From: Cunninghamella blakesleeana
Taxonomy: Eukaryota > Mucoromycota > Mucoromycetes > Mucorales > Cunninghamellaceae
Assembly: GCA_017871115.1 (NCBI GenBank)
Contig: JAFCIZ010000007.1
Coordinates: 558,001-622,000 of the forward strand
Length of the DNA: 64,000 bases
Direction: 5' to 3'
Every line of letters starts with the position of its first letter. The stretch's first letter is position 1. The position numbers were made by a program, and so were the translations under genes. Of the stretch, positions 15,638 through 29,121 are shown in pieces. A model generated the notes under the pieces. That model ran no database searches. It saw only the letters and a program-made list of their open reading frames with translations, and was not told where the DNA came from.

Positions 15638-16685
15638 TTATTTTAATGCTAAAGCGTTTGGAGGAGTACCAATACCATTAAATTTATTCAATGGAGCGCT
15701 AGTGAAATAGAATTCATATACATTATCTTTAGCACAATCATCAGCAAGAGCATCCAAATAAAACATTTCACCAAGGGGCATACCAAAACCAGCTAATACT
15801 TGACAATCTATTCATTTATGTATATTTAAAAAAAAGAAAAAATGAGTCCCCTGTACAGATAACTATGATTATGATTATGATTATGATTTAATATATATAT
15901 ATATGCAAACACTTACGAATGGATTTTTCAAATTCAGTTGGAGGCCAGGCTTCAAAAGTAGGATGATCACCAGCAACAGCTGCAAAATGATGGTTCCAAA
16001 TCCATTCATAAGTTTCAGGACAAGCTTTCACACCAGCAACATCAGGACTATCAAGATTTCGAATCGTATTTTTGACATTATCATCGCCTAATTGTTCATA
16101 TTTACTCATCCAACCAATACGAAGTAAAAGAATATCACCTTTTTGAAACGTGACATTTTGACTTTTTGCTACTTGATTTAATTCTTCCACGGTAATTTCA
16201 TATCGAATAAAAGGGTCAAAATCCGGTTTGTTTTTTTCCGCCCATCGACCATAATCCAATAAGACTGCACGAGCAGCAATACCTCGACGAGCCATATGGT
16301 GAATTCCAAGTCTTCCTTCTTTACCTTCCAAAATAGTATTGAAATCTACATTATTATAAAACTTGCCACCACTATTCAAATGACAGATGTGGCCTAAACC
16401 ATCCCATTGGCTGCTACTTTGTGGATTGAAATTATTGTAGGAATCATCAAATCCTACATTATGTGGGAATGTGTGTAATTTATGCTCTACGGAAGGTCGT
16501 TGGAACATGGGAGGGTTGGGGGTTTCTAATTTCCAATTCAATGGGAATACTTTACCAGTTTTAACTAATTTTGATGCCTGTATATGTGTAGTATGTATAT
16601 AAGTATATGTATTAAAAAAAGTATATAATTATTAATAAAAATCAAATTTTTCTTTTTAAAAAAATCATCACCACTAGCATCCTCC

Positions 16686-16716
<31 letters not shown>

Positions 16717-16853
16717 TATTTTACGTTTAAAGCAATATCTTCAGTTATAATATTTAAAGTGCCTAAATCATCATTTTCTCCCCAAACGCCCCAAGCAACT
16801 TTATCAGGATATTTAGGGTCAATTGGTAATTGATCATAAGTAGGAAGAGTCAT
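15638..16853 (-). CDS. Cyclase-family (kynurenine formamidase-like) metal-dependent hydrolase
   Basis: Three exons on the minus strand (16853-16725, 16577-15917 and 15807-15638) give 319 residues. Landmarks of the cyclase superfamily (PF04199) are PQSSSQWDGLGHICH, which replaces the HxGTHxD metal motif in the usual fungal form, plus GIAARAVLLDYGRWA, FQKGDILLLRIGW and WNHHFAAVAGDHPTFEAWPP. Members hydrolyse cyclic or amide substrates with a bound divalent metal; bacterial relatives include arylformamidase. The exact substrate cannot be inferred. Intron 2 contains a TATGAT microsatellite near 15863-15889. The gene is convergent with GOS1, with only about 180 bp between stops. No signal peptide is evident, so a cytosolic location is likely. 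Confidence 0.88.
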
Positions 16854-19175
16854 TTTTATTTATTTTATTTGATATTAAAAGTGAAAAAGAAACGGAATAA
16901 TAATAATAATAAAAAGACATTTTATATGTATTTTTTTTTAAATAAAAGATTATTAAGTTGGGAAAATCTTGATTAAATAGGACAGAACGGAGATCAAACT
17001 CATCAACCTTAAAATTTTTAGGTATTAAATAATGAATAAATCTGTGTACGTGTTATATTCTTTTAAAATATATAAGTATACGTAAATACAATAATCGTTT
17101 TTTAAAAAATATATTTAGTGGCTGCTTGTTTAAAAGAGAAAGTTCTCGTTTTAAACTTGCTGCTGAATTATAATAAGGTTTTTTTATTACTCACAAAAAA
17201 TATCAAACTATTAATACTCAGAGTGAACCAATGGAAAATATTTTATTCCCCTCGGCTATTTTATAGGTAAACTTCGCAGCTTGATTACTAAATTATTTTT
17301 CTCTCTCTCTCGAGTGATGTCATTGTTTCCACTGCTTTGTACATATAAAATTAAAAAAAGTAGCTTTTTCGGCTTTTCTTTTGTATTATTTTTTCCGTAT
17401 ATTTATCTCAAAGCAATTGATATTAAATTTTTCGTTGGTATTTTTCTTTCGTTCTTTTTTTTCAAGTAAAAAATAAATAAAAAAGATAAATATAATCATA
17501 ATTTTACTTTATTTGGATAATTCTATAAAAATAAAAAAAAATAAAAATAGGCATACATATATAAAAGAGTGGTATATTTATAAACATGAATGTACAATGT
17601 TTTTCTTAAAAAAAAAAAAATAATAATTAAAATATACGTAAAATAAAATAATATAACATAATAATAATAGAAACAAATGAAAATTACTGAGAATATATAT
17701 ACGTAAAAATAAATAAAGCAAAATGCATAATGAAGTTATTTCTAAGGAGAGAGTGAGAGAGAGTGGGAAGGAAAATGATACGGTGTTATAAAAAAATTAC
17801 GCCAATAAAAGATCGATAATGCTAAAGTAAAATGCAAAATATGGATTTTTTGTCCAAGGGTTGGCATGTGTTGGATAATTTATCATATCTACTCTTCCTA
17901 GTTCTTGTTCGATTTCGTCGTTTCAATAAGCATATTGATGAATTATTTCTAGAAATGGTAATTTGTGACGATGGTAAATCAATAAATTCTATAAATCGGG
18001 ACCGAGCCATCAGGAAAAAAAAGCTAAGGGTAGAAGTTGTCAATTAATTATTATTTTTAAAAAAAATCAGAATAGAGTGAAAAGAAAGAGAAATTAAAAC
18101 AATGAAGTTGATTCTGTCTTTTTATATATATATATATAAATCAAAAAAAAAAAAAGTACCAGGTCTTGGCTTATAAAAGGATATGATAAATCTTGGTAAT
18201 GCATTATAGGTTCATTCCAAAAATAACGAGCCTATGAAATTCAGGCTTCGAGCGAAGATTTGATTCGACATTCATCACATGATTTGGTAGATGTATATAA
18301 ATATATATATTTGTAAAGTTTTAATATATAAAAAAAATTCCTTTTTCTTCTTGCAGATAAGTACGTACATACGCAGAGAAAAAAAAAAAAGAGAAAAAGT
18401 ATTTTGCATCAGCTATTCATAACAATAAGAAAAAAAAAAGTCTCTCTCTATCTCCCTTTTATATGCATATTCTCTTACTCTTTATTCTTTCTTATCAATA
18501 CATAATAAAAAATACATAGTTTCATTAAGGTAATAATAAATTGATTATAACCCTTAAAATAATAATAGTAATATTAAGTCTATGTAAAAAATACAAATAA
18601 ATAACTAAATAAAAATGACTACTTTACTTTACTTTATTAAAGAAAAAGAGTCCTTTTTTTCATGAAAATAGTAACAATCTTGACGAGAAACACGTGTCTT
18701 TGACGTTATAAGAATATACATATAATCACAAATGCTACGAAAAAAAAAGTGATGCGGACCCATTATTTTTTTTTAGCCCATTTTGGTATTTTTTTAAAAA
18801 GTAAACCTTTTAAGCTGTAGCATTTTAAATATAAAAAAAAATTCAAACACCTCTTTTTTTATTTAAAAAAAAAAAATGCAGCTTGATTTCTCCCTTTTTT
18901 TATTTTTTAATTCTCTCATTTTCTTTCTTTCTTTCCTTCTTCTTTTATTCATTTTTTTTTTCATTTTTTTTTTTACCCACCTGCCCACTCACTCACCCAC
19001 TCACTCTTGCTCGTTCCCTTTCTCTCTCATTCATTTCTAATTAATATTTTTTAATTTATTATTTTTTTTAAATCATTTTATGTATATTGTATTTCATAAA
19101 TTAAATAGTAATATTAATCACTTAGTATTGTTGTTATTCATATTTATATAATAATAATAATAATAATATTTTATT
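16854..19175. other. Long divergent spacer with one coding-like island
   Basis: About 2.3 kb separates the cyclase start from the coiled-coil gene start. Most of it is AT-rich with homopolymers. An island of higher complexity lies at about 17832-18320 and is listed separately. A CACGTG box occurs at 18691-18696, about 480 bp before the downstream ATG. The last 300 bp before that ATG are strongly pyrimidine-rich with CACTCACCCACTCACTC-like repeats near 18985-19010. Confidence 0.55.
17832..18320 (+). pseudogene. Possible small or decayed gene, unrecognised
   Basis: A 71-codon open frame at 17832-18047 begins MQNMDFLSKGWHVLDN and contains KHIDELFLEMVICDDG, ending in a basic tail. About 170 bp further on, another frame reads AYEIQASSEDLIRHSSHDL then VDVYKYIYL before a stop. 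Both pieces are less repetitive than the flanks. The opposite strand of 17832-18047 is also open, so chance openness cannot be excluded. I see no family signature, no clear splice joining the pieces, and no transposon ends. Confidence 0.22.
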
Positions 19176-21234
19176 ATGTCGCTTCCTCGTTCTTCTAGAT
19201 CAATTAACCGTCGACTTCCCCCAGTACGTTCACTCACTTTACCAACCTCTACCTCAACCACAACTACAAGGACAACGACAACGACAACAACGGCTTCAAC
19301 GTTACAGGAATCACCTTCCTCGTCTTATACTGAAACCAAAGATATAGAGTCTTTTCTACCTTCTATTGATGAATCATTACAAGATTGGTTAACTCGTAAT
19401 GTACCTGACACTACTCATTCACCTTCTTTGTTTTATTCATTATTGGAAGATCCTTGTCCTTGTTGTAAGAAATTAAATTGTGAACACTTGGAAACGTTAT
19501 ATAAAAGTATTCGTAAACTGGAGATGGATGCTCGATTAGCTGCTGGTAAAAAAACATAACAGTACTAATAATGGCGGTTTCATGGATATAAATATATATA
19601 AATATATATACGTGCATAATTCGAATAGAAATACTAATAATAATAACGACTTTTTTTTTTTTAGAAATTGGACAAAGTTTATTACATAAACATGAAGCAC
19701 TTATAACTGAAACAAATCGTACAAAGGATGTTCTTGAAAAGCAGGTACATATATATATATATATATATATAAAGGATTTGGGTTACTCACATTATTATTA
19801 TGCTTCGTTTAAAATAAATTCAAACTCATTTTATTTTCTTTCTTTTTTTTTATAGGTCAATGAATGCCACGAAAAAATAGCAACCTTGGAACAATTATTA
19901 ATAGATACTGATAACTCAAAACTGGAAATGATGGAGCAAAGGGACCAATCCATACGAAAATGGCAAAAAACAGAGCAAGTAAATAAATAAATAAATATAA
20001 ACATGTATATTAAGAGTAAAATATAGATACATATTATAACTTTAATGTGTCATCTATTATTATTATTATTATTGTTATTGTTATTTAAAACATTATATTT
20101 ATGCATATATATATATATATATATTAGGCTCTACAAGATACATCCATTGAATTAGAAAAAGCAAATGAAAGATGTTTAGAACTTGGAAATGAATTAAAAA
20201 ATAAAACTAAAGAAGTGGAAAAATTACGTGTTTTTAAAACGATGGCTCGGCAAGCAGATTATCATGAAGATGTATTACGATCTCAAGTAAATAAAAAAGT
20301 CATCAGTCATTATAAACTGCATGTGTTTGATTGTTGTACAGATTGACTAAATTCGGTGTTTTATTTTATTTTTATTTTATTTATTACATATATATATATA
20401 TAAAATTAGCTTGAAGACACGAATCAGGAACTAGCAATAACTCGTAAAAATGAACTAATGTTGGAATCAAAATATAAACAACTTAAATCACGATATGGTA
20501 AAGAGAGAAAGTGACAAAAAAAAAAAAAAAAATTCAAATCCAAACTTCATTTTAAATAAATCATTAATCTTATTTTTAATTTTTTTTTTTTTTTTCTATT
20601 TTTTTAAATCATATGATCTAGAAATGGTTTGCAGTTCTTATGAAAAACTAAAACTAAATGACAGTGCTGTTGGGCAAAATACAAATTATCAGGTGAACAC
20701 CTTAAAAGAATCAAATGAAAAATTAAGAAATGATATCATAAAGGTAAATAATATAAAAGAAATTAAAAAAGAAGCTATTATCATTTCATTTTTCGTTAAT
20801 TTTTTTTTATCTTTAAACTAGTTGACATCCTTAATTCCTAATACCCAACATGAGCTCAATGATAAACAACCAGAACAAGCATATATGATTTCACTTATTA
20901 AAGAATTGGCTTTGGCAAATACTAAACTAAGGATGGAATTGATCAATAAAGACAATTCAGAATTATATAATATAAATGATCCAATAAGCCAAGAAAGTGA
21001 CATATTAATGAGTGATAATGATTATGTTTCAAAAACATTTATGGATGCCTATAATAATGAAGATGGTTTGTTTCACCATGACGCAAAACTTGAAGATACA
21101 ATTCTTTCATGTAACAATACACTAATTGATGATAATAACAATAATAATATACCTCAACAACAATCTTCATCTGCAACAAAAGTAATCAATACAGACCTTA
21201 ATAATAATAATTCTAATAATACTAATAATAATTC

Positions 21235-21265
<31 letters not shown>

Positions 21266-22536
21266 AATCATCACCACCATAATAATAATGACGATACACT
21301 AGTCGAATCACCTATACCTTCACCTTCAACTTCTTCATCACCTATTAAATCTGAAGTTGTTCATTACCATTTCCATTATCATTTAAAAAATAAAAAACGT
21401 CAATTAGCAAAAAAGAATGATTATGCAAAAGCTTCTAAAAATAAGGTAAATGATCCCATATTTATGTAAACATAAATATATATATATATATATATATGCT
21501 GCATTGATTATTATTTTATTTATTTATTTATTTATTGCATATTTATTTTTTATTTGTTTTATTTATTTACTTATTTATTTTAGACTACTTTATCCAATTA
21601 TGATACAATCATCTCACCATCATCAGATATTACGTCTGAACTTGACCCATCTTCCTCCATAACAATGGTATCCAAAGATACACCGGTCACTTGTAAAGAT
21701 TGTAAAGATGATTCACCATATCATAAATTACAATTAAACGTATCACATTATTTGGATCGCTTGAAATCAACAGACATATGTTCATTAAATCGACGATTAC
21801 GACGTACTTTTGATATGATGGAGTTAAGCAATATGAGTAACTCTATTATTGAAAATATATTACTTGATATTAAAACTATTCAGGATCATTTTGCTTGGGT
21901 AAAAGAACAATACAACTACGATAATGAAGATAATAATGGTAGTGATAATGATAATGATCAACAGCAGCAATCCATTTTTATATCAGCTTTTTACCCAACT
22001 TTACATTTATTTCAATTCCTGTTGACAGAAATTGGGGAATTAAGAATGGCTATGAACCATTTACAAGTGGATTATGTTAAAAAGGTGGAAGAAATGGATA
22101 TATTTGTTAAAGAAGATATCTTACGAAAACAAAATGAAAATGTGAAACAGCAACCCTCTTTATCTACTACTACTATTACCAATAGATCTTCATCTTCCTC
22201 AACAAGAACAGTAAATAAAAATAATAATAATAATAATCATAACCATAATGATCATCATAATAATACACACACTTCAATAGCAACAACAAGCGCAGCTACT
22301 GAACGAATGGTAAACAATAGTACTAATAGTAATGGTAGTACCAACAATAATAAAAGTGCATTTTCATGGCTATCCAATGTTTTTCAAATTCAGACTCAGA
22401 ATACATCATCATCAACAGCAACGCCATCAGCTTCTATATCATCAGAAACACGCCATTATAAAGTTCGATATCAAAGATCGTGTGATTCCATCTCTACGTC
22501 CAAATTCCGCGGTGGTGATAATAATACGGATAATGC

Positions 22537-22589
<53 letters not shown>

Positions 22590-23035
22590 TCCCAATAATG
22601 ACCACATCTTGTAGTTTACGAGTTCAGCAAAAACGAAATGACATGGATAAATTTGGCCCCCCCTCTAGTTTTCCAAGAGCCATTCATATTAATGATCCAA
22701 AAAATAAAAGAAGAAGATCAACTTCAATTCATACCAAATCCATGATTTATCCTTTAAAACCATCTCAAAGTACAGGACCAAAATCATCCTCCTCTTCTTC
22801 TTCCTTCTCGACATCAGCTGCTGCTGGAATTGGTTGGCCACCTACTACTTCCTCTTCTTGTTTAACGGAAGAAGTAGCCATTCAAAGAAAAAGAAGTTTA
22901 CTCGGATTAGGAAGCAGCAATACTAATAACAATCATCATCACCATACGGTATCAGATCCTATTGATAAAGTTAATGCCGTGGATTGGAAATTAGGTACCT
23001 CTTATGGTAGTTCTTGGTTAGGAAGCAATTTTTAA
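19176..23035 (+). CDS. Coiled-coil protein with a CC1-box-like motif (candidate dynein adaptor)
   Basis: Eight exons join in frame: 19176-19545, 19665-19744, 19856-19978, 20128-20286, 20410-20497, 20622-20743, 20822-21445 and 21584-23035, giving 1005 residues. The N-terminus is Ser/Thr-rich. A Cys cluster, DPCPCCKKLNCEH, lies near 92-104. Directly after it, residues ~118-137 read DARLAAEIGQSLLHKHEAL, matching the CC1 box (AAxxG then LL) that in BICD, BICDR, Spindly, TRAK and HAP1 binds dynein light intermediate chain. Intron 1 falls between AA and E of this motif. Coiled coil follows to about 360. The rest is mostly disordered with long Asn, Ser and His runs, including an AAT-encoded Asn run around 22541-22587, interrupted by a helical domain (KLQLNVSHYLDRLKSTD onward). 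The protein is otherwise unrecognised; the dynein link is inference from the motif and its position at the start of a coiled coil. Confidence 0.8.
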
Positions 23036-24007
23036 ATCGGTGTCAATTATTACTTTTATTTTTTCATTTTCATTTTCATTTTATTTTATTAGTATTAGTA
23101 TTATTATAATTTTATATTTTTTTAAAATAAGATGAAGTAATAAAATAAGAATATAGTAAATTAGTAAATTGATCTACTTGTGTTTAAAAAAATAAACGTG
23201 GATAAAATAAGAGAGGATTATCACTTTTGTTTGTTATTTTATTTTATTAGCACCAATAGTAATATTAAATAGTAATACTAAATAAATAAAAATCAACTAA
23301 TGAATGAATTATATATATACTTATATGTATATATGTATATATGTAATATATATATATATAAGTATATATGTAAGTATATTATTCTATTATTGTTCTAATA
23401 ATGAAAGGTTACGGCGTTTAAAATGATATGAAACAACCAATTATAAACTTTTTTCTTTTTTTAATAATAAATTTTATTTTTCCTTTTCTCTTTTCTCTAT
23501 TTTTTTTTTTTTTTTTTTGTAATCCCCCTTTTTTCTGACCCCCCCTCTCATATATAGTAGTAGTTTTATATATACTATTTAAACATATATAATATATAAT
23601 ATATATATAGTATATAGTATATATATATATATAAGAAGGTTGCTTGACTTTGCTTTTTCCTTTTCAATTAGCTTTATTAATTATTAGGTGAAAGCATTGT
23701 TCATTGAAATATATATTATTATCATCTTATTCGTACTAGTTTTGTTTCTTTTTTTCTTTTTTCTTTTTCTTCTTTTTAGTGTTGTTTTATTTATTTATTT
23801 ATATTTATCTATATATTCTCTCACCTTTTTTTTTTTTTTTTTTTTCCTCTCTCCCTTTTTTTTGTTTTATTCTTCATTCTCTCTTTTTCTTGTATATTTT
23901 TTATTTTAATTTTTTACGGCGTACATATTCATTCATATAAAAAATATATAACTCTTACTCTATAAAGAAGACTATACGGTATTTATATATAATATAATAT
24001 TCATATC
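23036..24007. other. Spacer, no gene seen
   Basis: The 970-bp region holds the likely 3' flank of the coiled-coil gene and the promoter of the LIM-binding gene. It has extended TA-rich dyads near 23315-23370 and 23585-23635, T and pyrimidine tracts (23495-23518, 23828-23845), and a C-rich patch CCCCCCTCTC near 23541-23550. The open frames here are homopolymer translations only. Confidence 0.55.
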
Positions 24008-26942
24008 ATGTCAGCAGTTGCACCTGTTGGAACACTTCAACCAACAGCTCCACCTACTTTAACCTCTCATCAACCTCCTATCTCATCTCATGCTTCTTTA
24101 GATATGAACTATAATAATAATACAAATGGGCCAAATCCTACAATGATAGAAGCTCAAGATCAAATACAAGCTCAAGCTCAATTATTATTTAGACAAAGAC
24201 AGCTAGCTGCTCAAAGGCAACATATAAGACAACAACAACAACAATTACCACAACAACAGCAGCAACAGCAGCAACAACCATTATCACAACCACAATCACT
24301 ACCACAGCAACAGCAAAATTTACCGGGTCAAGAACAACAACAGCAGCAACAATCGCAACCACCGACACCTCAACAAACACATAACCAAACTCCTATTTTA
24401 CAACAGCAACATTTGCATCATTTATCAAGTGGATTATCTTCTTCTACACCGCATATGAACGGAATGATGATGATGTCTTCTTCTATATCACCAAATATGC
24501 AATTTGTATCACAAAATAATATGATGCCCATGTTTAATAATAATAACAAAAGGTATATAAATGTATATATTATATATATATATATATATTTAGTATAAAT
24601 GATTATTGTTTCTCCGAATATTTTTTATTCATGACTGTATATATATTCTATATACACGTATTTTATTTTAAAAAAAATAGATACTCAAACGGGTACGCAA
24701 TTGCTCGATTATTAGAATTTATGGAACAATTTAATCCTGGAGATCAAGTAAGTTCATTTAATATATTAATAGATCATTGCAAAGAATTGTCTATAGATGG
24801 CATGAAAAACGCTAAATTAAATCTTTATTTATTTATATTTCTTCTATATTTAAAATAGAGAGTAGATCAACAGTATTGGAATGCATTAACAAATAATTTT
24901 TTTACAGTAACAAGTCAAACAAAACTTGGTTTAAAAAATTCAGAAACAAATGAACAATCATTTTATAGTAAGTTGTATAAATAACTAATTATATCAAGGG
25001 ATAATAATGAAAAAATAAAAAATTAAATAAAAAATTATAAAAAAGGCAACTGTTAACGGTTTTATGTTTGACATATTGACATTTTTATTTTTTTTTTATT
25101 TTTATTTCTTTTAGATATATCTCATTATTCATTAGCAAGGTTTTTACATACGTTATATGATTGTGGTGTTATTTCTATTCAATTTGCTTTGGATCAAACA
25201 GTTGAAAATATTTTACCTGGTACACAAATGGAAGTGGATTGCCCAAAGGCTAATTTAATATATCGTTATGATAATGGAAGATTGGTAAGATATAATAATA
25301 GTATTATTTTATTATATATATGTATATATACTACTTGTGCAATTATATATTTAACTATATTCTTTTTGTCTCTTTTCTATTCTTTTTTTTTTTTTTTTTA
25401 AAAAAAATAATAATAATAAAGGTAATATCAAGTGGTCATTTATGGGTTCAATTTGCATTTTCTAAAGAAGGCATATTGAAAATAAGTTATATGGAATTTA
25501 TATGTCAAGGGAATGAGGAGTTTACGGCTACTTCAAATCTATCAACAAAAAATAATAAGGATGGAATTAAAGTCAAAAAAAATAACAAACCTACTATGCC
25601 AGATCCACCAATTAATGCTTGGGGTTTGCCTTATAGAGCTTATCATTTATTACAGGTAATAAAAGCATTAATGAACTTAATATAATATATATATATATAT
25701 ATAAACGTATTTTATGTAATAAGTATAGAAACTAATAGATTGGTTTTATTTTATTCAATAAAAAAAAAAAAGATGATGGACACTGCTGTAAGGTTAGATG
25801 ATATTATATTTTATTCCTTGATTACTGGATCAACTGCACGAGGTAAAAACAAAAAATAAATACAATTTTGATAAAATAAAAATGGGTAGGATGTACTTAT
25901 TTTATTATATTATTATGGCATATTTTATTATTTATAGAAAGTATATCAGGATTAGCATTTACCATGGAATCTAAAACAAAGGATATAAATATTCATAGTA
26001 ATAATAATAGTAATATGATACTTGATAATGTGGACGATATAAATTCCCCTACACTATCAAAAAAAAGACCAGCATCGAGACGATCATCTATGGTACGGCG
26101 GAAATCTATCAAATCTGAAAAGCTTAAAGAGGAACCTTTAGAAGAAGAAGATGATGATGATGAGGATACAAAATCAAATGCTTTATCACAAGGAGGTAAT
26201 CCAATGTTTTATGGGCAGAGTAATAATAATAATGGGCCAGCTTCACCTATTGTAAAAACCCAAAGTACTACACAATCCGTACCTGCTCCACACCAATTAA
26301 CTCCTCAACAACAACAATTACAATTACAACAGCAACAGCAACAGCAAGCTTATATGCAAAAATATCAACAGCAGCAGCAACAATTGTCACAGACACAACA
26401 ACAACAACAACAAGCATATCTTCAACATCAACGTAAACTTTTTTTACAACAACAACAACAACAACAACATAGTCAATTATATCAACAACAACAACGTGCT
26501 ATGTTTCAAATGCAACAACAACAACAGCTAGGAATGAATAATCAAAATAATAGCAATATGATGATGATGAATAATAATGGTAATATAATATCACCATCCC
26601 CTTCAAATCTACAACAGCAACAGAATAATATAACAGATTTTCATCCTCAAAATATGTCATACCCTCCTCAAGCATACCCTAGACCTTTAAATCAACAAAC
26701 TCCTCAAATGCCTCAACAACAACTTCAAGAAATGGATGATTTTATACAGAGTCCAACTTTATCAAGTATGTTATTAATATAAGATAAAATAAAAATAGGA
26801 AAAAAATATATTTTATTATATATATATTAATTTATTATTTTTTATTTGTATAGGAAAACGAAGTAATTCAATTAGTGAAGCTAAGCAATCGCCAATACTA
26901 AGAAAGAAAATGACCAATACGCCTACACCAACTTCAAAATAA
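24008..26942 (+). CDS. LIM-binding-domain transcriptional co-regulator (LDB1/Adn1/PtaB-type)
   Basis: Eight exons join in frame: 24008-24552, 24681-24747, 24859-24967, 25115-25284, 25422-25655, 25773-25842, 25938-26765 and 26854-26942, giving 703 residues. A LIM-binding domain spans about 182-420; landmarks are NGYAIARLLEFMEQFNPGDQ, YWNALTNNFF, SHYSLARFLHTLYDCGVIS and NAWGLPYRAYHLLQMM. Both flanks are very Gln-rich, with Pro, Asn and Met stretches, typical of a co-regulator. A basic Ser-rich patch (RRSSMVRRKSIKSEK) near 465-480 could be a nuclear signal. Animal LDB1 bridges LIM proteins and DNA-binding factors; fungal relatives (S. pombe Adn1, Aspergillus PtaB, Candida Mfg1) partner Flo8/SomA-type proteins to control adhesion, filamentation and development. 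A similar nuclear role is inferred. The first exon uses the only upstream ATG in frame. Confidence 0.88.
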
Positions 26943-27493
26943 TTTAGCTAAATACAAATAGCAACAATGACAACAACAAAAAAGTATATATATATATATA
27001 TATATATATATCATAATAAGAATGAAGAGTATAAACAACAAATAATATTTAAAAACATATTGCTTTATCAACATATATCAATTTTTCATACATATATAAT
27101 AATAATATTTTATTATTTTACTTTTATCTATTTATTATTATTATATTATTATTATCACTTTTTTTTTTCTTCTACTGTTATATTCTACTATTTTATTATT
27201 TTTATTATTACTATTTTTACATTTATATTATTATGCTTTACATAATTGTTTTTATCATTTTATTTTTATTTAATTCTTTTTTTTAACCATCCGTTGTATA
27301 TTTTCCACATTTATTTTATTTTCAAATATTAAAATTATTATAAAAAAAACATTTTTATTACTAGTCATTTTTGTATTTGATTATATATTGTATGAAATAA
27401 AATAATAAATAATAAATAATAAACAATAATCTTTTCTATCAGCATGATTATATATATATAGGTTATCTTTTTTTTTTTTTTGATTATTTTTAA
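26943..27493. other. Convergent AT-rich spacer
   Basis: This 550-bp gap separates two convergent stop codons (LIM-binding gene and Arp10). It holds TA and ATT repeats and no coding segment. It presumably carries both 3' ends. Confidence 0.6.
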
Positions 27494-29050
27494 TTAATCA
27501 GAAGCATTTCCCCAATGACCTATCGACCAATCTGTAACAGACCCATTGAATTTTTCTTTTACCATTTCTTCACCCGAAATTTTTAAATAGCCTACCAATG
27601 AACCACCAATCCAACCACGTACATTGCTTTTAAAAATGGAGCCTGATTGCTGTTGTTGATGATCCAAAAATTGAATAGATTGAGTTAATCCAAATAAAGA
27701 TGCATACAGTTGTTTTTCAGTTGATGTAGGATGTTGTAAAATCGATAATAAGGTTTGTTTTAATTTAATATGAAAACCTGGGACTAATGCTGTTCCTCCT
27801 ACAATTAATAATGATCCAATCATGGATTTACGTATATCTGGCGGTACTTTAAGTAAACAGTTTAATATACAATGAGCAATACCAGCTTCATCTTCATAGT
27901 GTTGGCTATCATCATCATCATTATTATTATTATCTGTTCCAGTAGTTGATTCACTGTTATTAACATTATTACTAAAATCAACTTCATCATTGCCTTCAAA
28001 AACTATATCCATTGTATGTTCACGTATCCATCCAGGTATTAATAAAGTTGCTTTTTCCTGTGTAATAGGAATTTGTATAGGATAATACATATCAGTGGCA
28101 TGGCTAGTGGATTTATCATGTTCAATACGTTGATCTCTTGATAATATATCGTGTCGTTCATTCAATGTATCATTATTATTATTATTAATGGCGGATGTAC
28201 CCGTAGTGGTTGAACAAAATAATATACGTGTTTTAAGTTCTTCTAATAAATCAGGTGTTAATAATTTAGGTGGAATAGGTACTTGAGGTGTTAGTGATAT
28301 ATGTAAGTTAGAAGGTGGTATCAGTTTTCCATGTTCTAGCAATAAGCATTTTAATCTCTTTGTCACTGCTCTGCCAGCTAAAGGTGTATTTGTAATATAA
28401 GAAATCAATGGGCGAGCGGAATAAATCTATTATTGTGATCATATATAATAATAGTAATAAAAATAAATAATAGTATTAGCGATTAATACATGCACATAAA
28501 TCAAAATAAAATATAACAAAGATAATAACAATTCACTACGTAATATAATTTCCTTTTTTTTTTACTTCATGTATTTTACCGGTAATACAGTTGTTTCAAG
28601 ATGTCCACAGTCGATAACAAGACCAGTTGTTAAACCAGTAGTTAATAAAGCCATCAAATGAAGAGGTACAAAAGATAAAGAAGGAATTTGGAAATAGTCA
28701 AATAAAATCCGAGCAATTGTTTGTTTCACGATAATAGGTAATAATGGTGATTCACATATAATCACTTTTCTTGATTTTGGATCGGTCAATAGTAGCTTGA
28801 AGTATATATCATGAAGTAGTTTTTTTAATTTTTCTTCCATTTCAGCCAAGTTTCCTTTGGCCATAATATCTAACTGATATAATTCGGACAGCTACAAAAT
28901 ATATGAGATTTGAAAAGTTAGCCAAGTTTGCTTATTTTATTTACAAGTTTATATAAAATATTCATATACGTTTAATCTTCGCTATTATTAACTTTATCAT
29001 TCTTTTATCATTATTAATATTTTTGTTTTATATTATTATTATTTTCATTT

Positions 29051-29121
<71 letters not shown>

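Noticed and set aside
18172..18236. Possible tRNA: GGCTTATAAAAGG start with GGTTCATTCC and AGCC end
   Set aside because: Only four acceptor pairs form and no anticodon stem can be drawn.
24189..24380. Minus-strand frame rich in Val and Ala inside the LIM-binding gene
   Set aside because: It is the antisense shadow of the CAA-encoded Gln tract, not a gene.
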